Assembly (NCBI RefSeq): GCF_000717025.1
Contig: NZ_JNXG01000018.1
Span: 124,001-188,000 of the forward strand
Direction: 5' to 3'
DNA length: 64,000 nt
DNA from: Streptomyces atroolivaceus
GTDB lineage: Bacteria > Actinomycetota > Actinomycetes > Streptomycetales > Streptomycetaceae
Part shown: in pieces, positions 8,352 through 18,200 of the stretch
Layout of the letters: each line of letters opens with the position of its first letter
Position numbering within the stretch: the stretch's first letter is position 1
Program-made: the position numbers and the translations under genes
Notes under the pieces: model-generated
What the model was told of the DNA's origin: nothing
The model's database searches: none
What the model saw: only the letters and a program-made list of their open reading frames with translations

Positions 8352-8609
8352 ATGGACAACTGGCGTATGCACGCGGAGTGCCGCGAAGAGGACCCCGACC
8401 TGTTCTTCCCCATCGGCAGCACCGGCCCCGCGCTCGTACAGGCAGAGGAGGCCAAGGCCGTCTGCGGCGCCTGCCCGGTGCGGGAACAGTGCCTGGACTG
8501 GGCCCTGGAGAACGGCCAGGACGCGGGCGTATGGGGAGGCATGGACGAGAACGAACGCCGCGCCCTCAAGCGGCGCCGCGCCAGGCAGCAGGCCAGGAGC
8601 CACGGGTGA
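8352..8609 (+). CDS. WhiB-family iron-sulfur transcription factor (WblE-like)
   Basis: An 85-residue WhiB-like protein. The four cluster-binding cysteines are C10, C38, C41 and C47, in the family spacing C-X27-C-X2-C-X5-C. The turn GVWGG lies near residue 60, followed by a basic C-terminus with RRALKRRRARQQ. These proteins bind a [4Fe-4S] cluster and usually partner with the main sigma factor. Sequence and length are closest to the WblE group, though it may be a paralogue, so no symbol is given. GAGAAGGAG precedes ATG 8352 at good spacing. Confidence 0.92.
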   Translation: MDNWRMHAECREEDPDLFFPIGSTGPALVQAEEAKAVCGACPVREQCLDWALENGQDAGVWGGMDENERRALKRRRARQQARSHG

Positions 8610-8650
8610 GACCTCCGTGCTCCGGCCGTGCCGGTGGGAGATGATGAGCC

Positions 8651-8989
8651 ATGGACACCTCGGTCTGGCTCCTCATCGGCGCGCTCGTGCTCCTGCTCAT
8701 GGCGGGTGCCGCCGCCGTCCTGCTGGTACGCGTCATCCGGGCCAGGAGGCTCCTCGTCGACGCGGGCATCCCTCTGCGCAACAAGGCGCTCGTGTGGGCG
8801 TCGGTGATCTACACCGTGTCGCCCGTCGACCTGCTGCCGGACCCGGTCTACCTCGACGACATCGGCTTCCTGCTGCTCGCCCTGCGCTCGCTGCACGCCG
8901 CGGCGCATGCGGCCGGTGCGGGGCGGGGCCGGCCGGCCGCGGCACAGACGGAAGCCGGCGGCAACCTTTCGGCGTCCGGGAGCAACTGA
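8651..8989 (+). CDS. DUF1232 (YkvA-type) small membrane protein
   Basis: A 112-residue protein with an N-terminal membrane segment (about residues 6-28) and the DUF1232 signature IYTVSPVDLLPDPVYLDDIGF in the middle. This family of short membrane proteins has no agreed function. The Ala/Gly-rich tail (from about residue 85) is likely disordered. It lies 41 bp after the WhiB-like gene and may share its transcript; no hairpin separates them. Confidence 0.85.
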   Translation: MDTSVWLLIGALVLLLMAGAAAVLLVRVIRARRLLVDAGIPLRNKALVWASVIYTVSPVDLLPDPVYLDDIGFLLLALRSLHAAAHAAGAGRGRPAAAQTEAGGNLSASGSN

Positions 8990-9026
8990 GGGGGCGTAAG
9001 CCATCCCCGGCCAGAAGGTGCCTCTC

Positions 9027-10928
9027 GTGGAACCTCTGCTTCCCCACTCCGATTCCCACCCCTGCCGCAGACGCCGGATCTCCCGTACCCGTGGGCTGGT
9101 CGGCGCTCTGGCGGCCGGACTGCTCGCGGCCGGCGGTCTCGTGGCACTCGGCCCGACCTCGCAGGCCGCCACCGCCCGGCAGGCCGAGGCGCTCGACCGC
9201 GGCGTCGTGAGCGTGCACACCGACAGCGGGAACCTCGTCAGCTGGCGCTGGCTGGGTACCGATCCCGACAACGTTTCCTTCAACGTCTACCGTGCCGGTA
9301 CCAAGGTCAACGCCTCGCCGGTCACCGCGTCCACGAACTACTTCCACTCCGGAGCGCCCGCCACCGCCGACTACACGGTGCGCGCGGTCGTCAACGGCGT
9401 GGAGCAGGGCGACTCGGTACACGCGATCCAGTTCCGCGCCGGATACAAGGACGTGCCGATCAGCCCGCCCGCCGGTGGGACGACCCCCGACGGTGTCGCC
9501 TACACCTACGAGGCCAACGACGCGTCCGTCGGCGATCTGGACGGCGACGGCGCCCTCGACTTCGTACTGAAGTGGCAGCCCACCAACGCCAAGGACAACT
9601 CCCAGTCCGGCTACACGGGAAACACGATCATCGACGGAGTCCGCCTCGACGGAACCAGGCTCTGGCGGATCGACCTCGGGCGCAACATCCGCTCCGGCGC
9701 GCACTACACCCAGTTCCAGGTGTACGACTACGACGGCGACGGCCAGGCCGAGGTGGCGATGAAGACCGCCGACGGCAGCGTCGATGGTGCCGGCAAGGTG
9801 ATCGGCAGCTCGTCGGCCGACCACCGCAACTCCTCCGGATACATCCTGTCCGGGCCCGAGTTCCTGACGATGTTCAACGGGCGGACCGGCGCGGCGATGG
9901 CGACCGTGGACTACGTGCCGGCCCGCGGCACGGTGTCGTCGTGGGGCGATTCCTACGGCAACCGGGTCGACCGCTTCCTCGCCGGTACGGCCTATCTGGA
10001 CGGCGCCAGGCCGTCCCTGATCATGGCCCGCGGGTACTACACGCGCAGCGTCATCGCCGCCTGGGACTGGCGGGGCGGAGCCTTCACCCGGCGCTGGACC
10101 TTCGACACGAACAGCTCGACCAACTCCGGCAAGGGATACGACGGCCAGGGCAACCACCAGCTGTCCGTCGCCGACGCCGACGGAGACGGCAAGGACGAGA
10201 TCATGTACGGCGCCATGGCCGTGGACGACAACGGCTACGGACTGTGGACGACGAAGAACGGCCACGGGGACGCCATGCACGTGGGGGACCTCGATCCCTC
10301 CCGGGCGGGCCTGGAGGAGTTCAAGGTCGACGAGGACAGTTCCAAGCCGTCCTCGTGGATGGCGGACGCCAGGAACGGCCAGATCCTCTGGTCCACGCCG
10401 GCGAGCGGGGACAACGGACGCGGGGTGTCCGGTGACATCTGGGCCGGCAGCGCCGGCGCCGAGTCCTGGTCCTCCGCCGTCTCCGGTGTGCGCGGCCCGA
10501 AGGGCAACGTGGTCACCAGCCGTAAGCCGTCCAGTTCCAACTTCCTGTCATGGTGGGACGGCGACACGACCCGCGAACTCCTCGACGGCACCCACATCGA
10601 CAAGTACGGCACCTCGGCCGACACCCGGCTGCTGACCGGGGCCTCGGTCCACTCGGGCAACGGAACCAAGGCCACGCCCGCGATCTCCGGCGACCTCTTC
10701 GGAGACTGGCGTGAGGAAGTCGTCTGGCCGACCACGAACAACACGGCCCTGCGCGTCTACTCCACGCCGCACGAGACCGGCACGAAGATCACCACACTGC
10801 TCCACGACACCATGTACCGGACGGCGCTCGCCTGGCAGAACACCGCGTACAACCAGCCCCCGCATCCCAGCTTCGCCATCGGCAGCGGGATGGCGACCGC
10901 GCCCCGGCCGAGCATCGTCACGCCGTAG
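9027..10928 (+). CDS. secreted rhamnogalacturonan lyase, family PL11
   Basis: A 633-residue exported polysaccharide lyase related to Bacillus YesW/YesX, which cleave rhamnogalacturonan I of pectin by beta-elimination. A signal peptide (about residues 1-48, ending SQAA) is followed by a beta-sandwich and an eight-bladed propeller with calcium-binding repeats visible as DLDGDGALDF, DYDGDGQAEV and DADGDGKDEI. Length and domain order match single-domain PL11 enzymes; there is no carbohydrate-binding module. GTG 9027 is preferred over GTG 9018 because AGAAGG then lies eight bases upstream. A terminator follows. A ruined GH78 rhamnosidase lies 22 kb away; no other pectin genes are visible. Confidence 0.92.
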   Translation: MEPLLPHSDSHPCRRRRISRTRGLVGALAAGLLAAGGLVALGPTSQAATARQAEALDRGVVSVHTDSGNLVSWRWLGTDPDNVSFNVYRAGTKVNASPVTASTNYFHSGAPATADYTVRAVVNGVEQGDSVHAIQFRAGYKDVPISPPAGGTTPDGVAYTYEANDASVGDLDGDGALDFVLKWQPTNAKDNSQSGYTGNTIIDGVRLDGTRLWRIDLGRNIRSGAHYTQFQVYDYDGDGQAEVAMKTADGSVDGAGKVIGSSSADHRNSSGYILSGPEFLTMFNGRTGAAMATVDYVPARGTVSSWGDSYGNRVDRFLAGTAYLDGARPSLIMARGYYTRSVIAAWDWRGGAFTRRWTFDTNSSTNSGKGYDGQGNHQLSVADADGDGKDEIMYGAMAVDDNGYGLWTTKNGHGDAMHVGDLDPSRAGLEEFKVDEDSSKPSSWMADARNGQILWSTPASGDNGRGVSGDIWAGSAGAESWSSAVSGVRGPKGNVVTSRKPSSSNFLSWWDGDTTRELLDGTHIDKYGTSADTRLLTGASVHSGNGTKATPAISGDLFGDWREEVVWPTTNNTALRVYSTPHETGTKITTLLHDTMYRTALAWQNTAYNQPPHPSFAIGSGMATAPRPSIVTP

Positions 10929-10937
10929 CCCGCAGGC

Positions 10938-10969
10938 GGGCCGTGGCCCCTTCACCCGGGGCACGGCCC
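10938..10969 (+). terminator. hairpin terminator after the PL11 gene
   Basis: An 8-bp outer stem (10938-10945 with 10962-10969) and a 4-bp inner G/C stem separated by one bulged base, 9 bp after the stop codon. Confidence 0.65.
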
Positions 10970-11193
10970 CGCTCGCCCGCGGCTCAGGATCTCGCGGCGC
11001 GTCCCGGCTCGGGGGCCCGGCGATCGGCCGGAACGGCTTCCGTCCCGGCGAGCACGACCCGCGCGCCGTTTCGTAGCTGCCCTGAGCCGCTCGGTCGGTG
11101 ATCACCACGGCGGCCGAGGAGTCCCACGCGGGTATCCTGCCGGGGGATTTCCAGGTGCAGCGTCCAGGGGACGCGGTTTCGGCCGGGGGCGAC

Positions 11194-11568
11194 GTGGTGC
11201 GCAGGTTCAGGACGGTGGTCCCGGTCCTCGCCCTGGTGGCGGTGGTTGCGGGGTGTGCCTCGTCCGAGGGGACGGACGGCCGGCGGCTGACCGAACAGCG
11301 GTAGAACTACTGCACACAGCTGGGGGCGTGGCAGAAGGCGAGGAACGCCGCGCGCACGGAACCCCCGGACCAGTCGGGGTACGACGAGGTCGGGGCCGTC
11401 GCTCAGGACGCATTCCTCGCGATGCGACCGCTCCGGGACGAGACAGTCGGCGGAGGCCGCACCCTGGGCGAGGCGACGGCGGCGGCGATGAACGACGGTG
11501 ACTCCGAGGCGGAGGGGCGGGTCGTGCAGTACTGCGGAGACGCCGGCTTCGAGACACTGACCCGCTAG
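11194..11568 (+). pseudogene. small lipoprotein gene interrupted by in-frame TAG
   Basis: From GTG 11194 the frame codes for a lipoprotein signal peptide with lipobox VVAGC, then reaches TAG at 11302-11304 (codon 37). The same frame continues, without any shift, for 87 further codons with coding-like third positions to TAG 11566. That downstream part begins NYCTQLGAWQKARNAAR and ends VVQYCGDAGFETLTR, and looks like the mature part of a small Streptomyces lipoprotein with paired cysteines. The simplest reading is a single nonsense mutation (or sequencing error) in a 124-residue lipoprotein. No family is recognised. Confidence 0.7.
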
Positions 11569-11650
11569 GAACCCTCCTGTCAGCGATCCCGGCGGAGCCG
11601 TCGGCGCCCGAACGGCCCGGGGCCCGGCCCTCAGGCATGGACCGCGACCG

Positions 11651-12382
11651 CTATTCGCCCGTCACGGGGTCGCGCCGCGTGAGGCAGTAGACGCCACCCG
11701 CAGGGTCCCGCATCACTGTCCACCCGTCCCCGTCGCGTACGAATTCGGCGCCGCGCCCTTCGTGCAGGGCGCGCCCGGCTACGAGGTCCGAGCAGGCCAG
11801 GTCCGGATGCGCCGAGGCCGGGCGGGGCTCGTCCAGGCGCTGGACGAGCAGGTGGACGGGCAGATCCTGGGACGGGCGGAGCACATGGAACTCGGGGTGG
11901 ACACCGGGACGGGCGTCCCAGCCCGTCAGCGCGGCCCAGAAGGAGACCTCGGACTCGAACGCCGCCGGTGACACGTCGAGACAGATCTGGTCCAGCCGGC
12001 TCGTGGTACCTCCGGGGTCGGTGAAGACCGGCGGCCGTGTCTTCTGGCCCCGCCACGGCACGACACAGAAGGGCTGTCCGCCGGGGGAGCGCAGGACGGT
12101 CAGTTCCGGGTGCCGGGCCTCGCCCTCGGCGCCCAGCCGGCGGGCCCGTGCGGTGAAGGCGGACACGTCCTCCACCGCCAGATCGGGATGCGCTCCGCCG
12201 GCCCCGCCCACCGCCTGGGTCGCCAGGCAGGCGTCGGCCCCCTCCGGAAGCAGTGTGGTGAATTCGCCGCGCTCACCCCACGGCGTGGAGATACGAGTCC
12301 CGGTGACCGTGCTCCAGAAGCCGGCTGCGCGGCCGGCGGCCGTTGCGGGGCGGTCGATGAAGGCGTAGGTCCAGCGGATCAC
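11651..12382 (-). CDS. VOC family protein with two glyoxalase-like domains
   Basis: A 243-residue protein of two tandem VOC (glyoxalase/bleomycin-resistance/dioxygenase) domains, about residues 3-115 and 125-240. Typical elements are IRWTYAFIDRPA with FWSTVTGT in the first half and LDQICLDVSPAAFESEVSFWAALTGW in the second. The fold binds a metal in enzymes, but metal ligands are not obvious here, and many such Streptomyces proteins are uncharacterised. GTG 12382 was chosen because GGAGGAG lies six bases upstream; the frame opens 15 codons further up without support. It is divergent from the GH92 gene. Confidence 0.85.
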   Translation of the reverse strand: MIRWTYAFIDRPATAAGRAAGFWSTVTGTRISTPWGERGEFTTLLPEGADACLATQAVGGAGGAHPDLAVEDVSAFTARARRLGAEGEARHPELTVLRSPGGQPFCVVPWRGQKTRPPVFTDPGGTTSRLDQICLDVSPAAFESEVSFWAALTGWDARPGVHPEFHVLRPSQDLPVHLLVQRLDEPRPASAHPDLACSDLVAGRALHEGRGAEFVRDGDGWTVMRDPAGGVYCLTRRDPVTGE

Positions 12383-12566
12383 AGTGCTCCTCCGTGGCGA
12401 TGCGGTGCGACTTCTCTCGGTCCTCATGGTGTCAGGAGCCCTTCCACGGCGGCCCGTTCACCACTCGTTCACCGGCCGGATCCGTCCGTGGCATTCCCTC
12501 GCACGCTGCGGGGACCTACGCTCGGCCGAATCGATCAACGCCGTCCGCGCCGTGGCCCGGTGGGGT

Positions 12567-12580
12567 TGACAACGTTGTCC
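12567..12580. promoter_or_regulatory. LacI-type operator before the GH92 gene
   Basis: TGACAACGTTGTCC, with a perfect 12-bp palindrome at 12568-12579, lies 26 bp before the GH92 start. It has the same AACGTT core and flanks as sites before both GH2 genes, the oxygenase gene and the ABC transporter. CG-centred palindromes of this kind are the usual targets of LacI-family repressors, two of which are encoded nearby. Confidence 0.7.
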
Positions 12581-12605
12581 CTCAATGCCGGAGGTATCCG
12601 AGAAC

Positions 12606-15041
12606 ATGCCCTCCAGACCGTCCGCGGCCCGGCGTCTCGTCGCGCGGGCCGCCGCGATCACGCTCACCGGCGCGCTGGCCGGCGCCGTCCTGCCGCCGGC
12701 CGCCCAGGCCGACGCGCTCGTCACGCGGCCCACCGCCTACGTGGATCCGATGATCGGCACGGCGAACGGCGGCAACACCTACCCCGGCGCGGTCCGGCCG
12801 TACGGCATGATCGCCTGGTCGCCCACCAGCACCACGGGTGACCAGACGAGCACCGGGGCGGCCAACGGTTACGAGTACGGGGTCACCCGGATGCGCGGAC
12901 TGAGCCTCACGCACGTGAACGGAGCCGGGTGCAACCCCGGAGCCGCCGGCGACGTCCCGATCATGCCGTTCGTCGGCGATGTCACGTCCTCACCGTCCGC
13001 CGACACCAAGGACGCGGTCTACGCGTCCGGCTTCTCGCACGACAACGAACGTGCCGTGCCCGGCCGTTACACCGTCGGCCTGGACTCCGGCGCCACCGCC
13101 GACCTGGCCGTGAGCGAGCGTGCCGGTGTGGCCGACTTCAGTTTCCCGGCGGACGAGCCGGCCAACCTGCTGTTCAGGGTGTCCAACTCCCTCAACGGCA
13201 GCGAGGACGCCGAGATCGAGATCGACACCGCGCACCGTAAGGTGACCGGTTCGGTGCTCACCGGAGCGTTCTGCGGCCGGCGCGCCAACGGCGGCACCAA
13301 CAACCGCAAGAGCTACTACCGGCTCTACTTCAGCGCCTCCTTCGACCGCGACTTCGCCACCACGGGTACCTGGCGCGACAGCACCCTCACTCCGGGGGCG
13401 ACCAGCGCGAGCGGTGGTGAGGGTTACGCCACCGGGGCGGACCGCGCCGGGCGGGGATCCGGCGGCTACGTCGGGTTCGACACCTCGGCCGACGACGACG
13501 TCCGTATGCGGATCGGGATCTCCTACGTGAGCCAGGCCGGTGCCGAGGCCAACCTCCGCAAGGAGATCACCCCACGGGCGAGCGTCGACGACGTGGCCCG
13601 GGCGGGGTCCGCCGCCTGGGACCGGGAGCTCGCCTCCGTGCGCGTCGGCGGCGGCGGCGAGGCGCAGCGCACCTCGTTCTACACCGCGCTGTACCACTCA
13701 CTGATGCAGCCGAATCTGATCAGTGACACCGACGGCCGCTACCCCGGCATGGACGGGAAGCCGCACCGCGTGACGCGCGGTCAGAAGGCTCAGTACAGCA
13801 ACTTCTCCGGCTGGGACCAGTACCGCGCTCAGATCCAGCTGCTCGCCCTCCTCAAACCGAGGATCGCGGGCGACTTCGCCCAGTCGCTGTTCAACTTCGC
13901 CCGGCAGAACGACGGCGTCTGGGACCGTTGGGTTCACGTCAACGGCGCCACGCACGTGATGACGGGCGATCCCACGGCCGCCACCCTCGCCACGTTCTAC
14001 GCGATGGGTGTACGCAACTTCGACTACGAAGGGGCCTTCGACTCCCTGGCCCGCCAGGCCACGGTGCCCCACCCGGACGGTCTGTCCGACGCCGGATGCC
14101 CCGGCCAGTGCACCGGTCAGCGGCCCAACCTCGCCCAGTACCTGGAATCCCACTACGCGGCCCACGACGTCTGCCACTGCTGGGGAGGTGCCGCCGAGAC
14201 GCTCGAGGACGCGGTCGCCGACGCGGCGCTCGGCCGGTGGGCCCGGCTGCTCGGGCGTGACGAGGAGGCCGCCGCCTTCGAGGAGCGCGGCCTCTGGTGG
14301 CGCAACGTGTTCAACCCCGAGGCCGGCGACGGAGCGGGGACCACCGGCTACATCCAGGCGAGGAACCTCGACGGCTCCTGGGTGACCCCCTTCAGTCCGG
14401 GCAGCGACCGGGGCTTCGCGCAGGGAACCAGCGCCACCTACACCTGGATGGTCCCGCAGGACGTGCAGGGCCTGGCCGAGTCGATGGGCGGCCGGGAGGT
14501 GGCGGCGAAGCGGCTGGACGGCTTCTTCCACAAGGCGGACGGTTCCTGGTCGGTCAAGGGCGGTGACGCGCTGCGTTACGACCCGACCAACGAGCCGGGC
14601 ATTCATGCCCCTTGGCTGTACAACGCGCTGGGGCAGCCCTGGAAGACCCAGGAGACCGTACGTGAGATCGTGAACACGGTCTACGGGACCGGCCCGCGCG
14701 GACTGCCCGGCAACGACGACCTCGGAACGATGTCGGCCTGGTACGTCTTCGCCGCCCTCGGTGTGTACCCGCAGACGCCGGGCAGCGCCACCATGCTGCT
14801 CGGGGCGCCGCTCTTCCCGACCGCGCTGCTGGACCGGCCGCAGGGCGGGGACATCCGCATCAGCGCGCCGCAGGCCGATGCCACACATCCGTACATCGAC
14901 GCGGTGAAGGTCGACGGGCGGGCGAGTGACAGGTCCTGGACGGACGCCCGACTGGTCACCCGGGGAGGATCGCTGAGCTACCGGCTCGCCGACCGCCCGA
15001 ACACGTCCTGGGCCACAGGACCTGCGGGTCTTCCGCGGTAG
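12606..15041 (+). CDS. secreted GH92 alpha-mannosidase
   Basis: An 811-residue exported glycoside hydrolase of family 92, calcium-dependent inverting exo-alpha-mannosidases. Residues 1-35 are a signal peptide ending QADA. The family opening YVDPMIGTANGGNTYPGAVRP follows. Catalytic residues are visible as Glu663 in PTNEPGIH (general acid) and Asp704/Asp705 in PGNDDLGTMSAWY (base region). Substrates in the family are alpha-1,2/1,3/1,6-mannans and N-glycans. ATG 12606 is used with GGAGG about 11 bases upstream; ATG 12585 is in frame but overlaps that site. A palindromic operator sits in the promoter, and two overlapping hairpins follow the gene. Confidence 0.95.
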   Translation: MPSRPSAARRLVARAAAITLTGALAGAVLPPAAQADALVTRPTAYVDPMIGTANGGNTYPGAVRPYGMIAWSPTSTTGDQTSTGAANGYEYGVTRMRGLSLTHVNGAGCNPGAAGDVPIMPFVGDVTSSPSADTKDAVYASGFSHDNERAVPGRYTVGLDSGATADLAVSERAGVADFSFPADEPANLLFRVSNSLNGSEDAEIEIDTAHRKVTGSVLTGAFCGRRANGGTNNRKSYYRLYFSASFDRDFATTGTWRDSTLTPGATSASGGEGYATGADRAGRGSGGYVGFDTSADDDVRMRIGISYVSQAGAEANLRKEITPRASVDDVARAGSAAWDRELASVRVGGGGEAQRTSFYTALYHSLMQPNLISDTDGRYPGMDGKPHRVTRGQKAQYSNFSGWDQYRAQIQLLALLKPRIAGDFAQSLFNFARQNDGVWDRWVHVNGATHVMTGDPTAATLATFYAMGVRNFDYEGAFDSLARQATVPHPDGLSDAGCPGQCTGQRPNLAQYLESHYAAHDVCHCWGGAAETLEDAVADAALGRWARLLGRDEEAAAFEERGLWWRNVFNPEAGDGAGTTGYIQARNLDGSWVTPFSPGSDRGFAQGTSATYTWMVPQDVQGLAESMGGREVAAKRLDGFFHKADGSWSVKGGDALRYDPTNEPGIHAPWLYNALGQPWKTQETVREIVNTVYGTGPRGLPGNDDLGTMSAWYVFAALGVYPQTPGSATMLLGAPLFPTALLDRPQGGDIRISAPQADATHPYIDAVKVDGRASDRSWTDARLVTRGGSLSYRLADRPNTSWATGPAGLPR

Positions 15042-15062
15042 GGCCACGACTGGATCCGGTCC

Positions 15063-15101
15063 GGGGCCCGGTGGGCGGTGTGATGCCGCCCGCCGGGCCC
15101 C
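15063..15101 (+). terminator. hairpin after the GH92 gene (first of two)
   Basis: A 16-bp stem with one G-T wobble (15063-15078 with 15086-15101) around a 7-base loop. Its 3' arm overlaps the next palindrome by four bases. Confidence 0.75.
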
Positions 15102-15129
15102 TCCCGCCCTCCGCGGAGGGCGGGAGGGG
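15098..15129. terminator. perfect 32-bp palindrome after the GH92 gene (second hairpin)
   Basis: A perfect 32-bp palindrome made only of G+C-rich blocks, centred on 15113/15114. It overlaps the previous hairpin, so the two full stems cannot form together. It ends 5 bp before the operator of the downstream GH2 gene and probably insulates that promoter from GH92 transcription. Confidence 0.7.
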
Positions 15130-15133
15130 CACT

Positions 15134-15154
15134 AATTTTCTATCGTTGAAAATT
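15134..15154. promoter_or_regulatory. operator-like palindrome before the PA14/GH2 gene
   Basis: AATTTTC and GAAAATT form 7-bp arms around TATCGTT. The central 14 bases (15138-15151, TTCTATCGTTGAAA) line up with the AACGTT-centred operators of the neighbouring genes. It is the most A+T-rich spot in this gap and lies 108 bp before the chosen GH2 start. Confidence 0.6.
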
Positions 15155-15261
15155 CTGCGTGCACGACCGTTGTCAGGTGTTTGAGGCTGTGGCTCAATGT
15201 TCGACTATGTGCAGTGCTCCGCGGTCAGGGGCACTCCGGCTTCTTCGACGAGGACGACGCC

Positions 15262-18200
15262 TTGATACGACAACTAGCCCGCCCCCGCACACTTCTGAGA
15301 ACACTCGCCTGCACGGCGGCGCTGCTGCTCCCCGTGGGGGCCACCCTGGTCCCGGCCGCCGCCGCGGCTCCCGCCGAAGGCGCTGCCGCCTCCTCGGCGG
15401 CCGCGGCGAAGGATCCCTCCACGGAGGTGCACGGCCTCAAGGGCGAGTACTTCGCCATGTCCGCACCCGGCGCCCGCGACTTCGCGAAGCTCGGCGCGGT
15501 GGCGCTCGACCCCGACATCAACTTCCCGGGGCTGACGGGGGCGTTCGAGTCGGCCACCGGAAAGACCGAACACACCACCGCCCGCTGGACGGGGCAGATC
15601 GAGGCCCCGGAGGACGGCGAGTACACCTTCGCCGCCATCGGCGACAACGGCTTCCGGCTCTTCGTCGACGACAAGCCGGTCATCGACCACTGGGAGCCGG
15701 ACTGGGACAAGGAGCAGACCAGCGCGCCGGTGTCCCTGAAAGCCGGTGAACCGCACACGTTCCGGCTGGAGATGTTCCAGGACACCGGCGGGGCGAACAT
15801 GTTCCTGCGCTGGTCGAGCGCGAAGCTCGCCAAGCAGATCGTGCCGGAGTCCGCCTTCACCCCGCCGGCCGACTTCGAGGTCTACCCGGTCGGGCTGAGC
15901 GTCGCCGGGAACGGGCTGAAGCTGCAGGCGGCGTTCGACCACGAGGTCAGCGGCATCGAGGACGTGAAGGACCACCTCACCATCGAGGCGGACACCACGC
16001 CGATGCCCGTCAAGTCGGTCGCCGGCGTGCCCGGCAACCGCAAGGCGCTCGTCGTCACCCTGGGCGCGGCTGTCCAGAAGGGCCAGCAGGTCAAGTTCGT
16101 GTACGACGGTGAAGCCGGCCTGAAGAACGGCGACGAGACCGTCCCGGAGATCAGCCGCAGGGCGAAGAACCTCTCCACGCACCGGCTGCTCACCCCGTGG
16201 GGCGAAAAGGTCGACCACAAGAACCCGATGCCCGAGTACCCCCGTCCGCAGCAGGTGCGCGACGACTGGAAGAACCTCAACGGACCGTGGGAGTTCGCCG
16301 GGGCCGAGGCCGGCGAGAAGCCCGTCTTCGGCAAGAAGCTCGACGAGCGCATCACCGTGCCGTACCCCGTCGAGTCCCAGCTCTCCGGGCTCGAGCGCCA
16401 CGAAGACCACATGTTCTACCGCAAGCTCGTCACGGTGCCGAAGAGCTGGTCGGTCGGCAAGCGGAGCAGCGACGACCGCCTGAAGCTCAACTTCGGCGCC
16501 GTCGACTACCAGGCGAGGGTCTGGGTCAACGGCAAGCAGGTCGCCGAGCACACCGGGGGCTACACCGCCTTCAGTGCCGACATCACCGATGCTCTCAAGG
16601 GCCACGGGCCCCAGGAGATCGTGGTCGCCGTCACCGACACCACGGGACCCGACCAGCCCACGGGCAAGCAGTCCGCCAACCCCAGCGGCATCTTCTACAC
16701 CGCGTCCTCCGGTATCTGGCAGACCGTCTGGATGGAGCCCGTCGCTCCGGCCGCCGTCGACTCCCTGAAGACCACCCCGGACATCGACAAGGGCCGGCTC
16801 GCCCTGACGGTCAACTCCGAGGACGCCTCCAGGTCCGCCCGGGTCACCGCGGTCGCCCGCGACAGGAAGGGCAAGGTCGTCGGCACCGTCACCGGCCCGG
16901 CCAACAGCGAGCTGAGCCTCCCGGTCGCCAGGCAGCACCTGTGGACGCCGGACGACCCGTACCTGTACGACCTGGAGGTCACCCTCAGGGACGGCCGCTC
17001 GAAGGACACCGTCGACAGCTACTTCGGCATGCGCTCCTTCGGTGTCGCCAAGGTCGGCGGATACCAGAAGCTGGTGCTCAACGGGAAGCCGTTCTTCTCC
17101 CTCGCCCAGCTCGACCAGGGCTTCTACCCCGACGGCCTGAACACGGCGCCCAGCGACGACGCCCTGCTCTTCGACCTGAAGACCCAGAAGGACCTCGGCT
17201 TCAACTCCGTCCGCAAGCACATCAAGGTCGAGCCCGCACGCTGGTACCACCACGCGGACCAGCTGGGTCTCCTGGTGTGGCAGGACTTCGTCTCCGGCAA
17301 CATCACGGGCGAGAAGGGCCAGAAGGCCTTCCTCGACCAGGGCGCCGAGATGATGGAGCAGCTGCACAACTACCCCTCCATCGGCGCCTGGATCGTCTTC
17401 AACGAGGGCTGGGGTGAGTGGGACCGCATCGAGACCGGCAAGATCACCGAGAAGGTGCAGGCCGCCGACCCCTCGCGCGTCGTCAGCGCCCACAGCGGTG
17501 TCAACTGCTGCAACTCCAAGGGGGACTCCGGCAAGGGCGACATCATCGACCACCACGACTACAACAACACCGACCCGGCCTTCCCCGACGAGACGCGTGC
17601 CGCGATCGACGGTGAGCACGGCGGCTTCACCCTGCGGATCCCCGGCCGGATGTGGCCCGGTGCGCCCACCGCGATCTACAGCGGTGTCGCGGACAAGGAC
17701 GCCCTGACCGCCAAGTACGTCGACAACACACGCACGTACTACCTGGAGGCCGCCGGCGCCGAACTCTCCGGCTCCGTCTACACCCAGGTGACCGACCTGG
17801 AGAACGAGCTCAACGGTCTCTGGACGTACGACCGCCGCGAGATCAAGGTCGACCCCGCCAAGGTGCGGAAGATCAACCAGGAGGTCATCGCCGCCGGCGC
17901 CGCCGCGGGCGAGCGGGACACGGTCAAGGGTGGCGGCGCCTGGTCACTCGACGAGAACAAGGGCACCGAGGCTGCCGACAGCGGCCCGAACCGCAAGGAC
18001 CTCACCCTCTCCGAGGGCACGTCCTGGACGGCCGGAGTGCGGGGCTCGGCGCTGAAGTTCAACGGTGACGGTCAGTACGCCGAGACCGACGGACCGGTCG
18101 TCGACACCACCGGCGACTACACCGTGTCGGCCTGGGCGTCGCTCGACGCGCTTCCCGGCAACTACGCCACCGTCGTCAGCCAGGACGGCCGGCGCCAGGA

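Noticed and set aside
13698..17619. Very long minus-strand open frames opposite the GH92 and GH2 genes (13698-15047, 15274-17619)
   Set aside because: They mirror real plus-strand genes. High third-position G+C removes stop codons on the opposite strand. The products are Val/Gly/Arg/Asp-rich with no domain.
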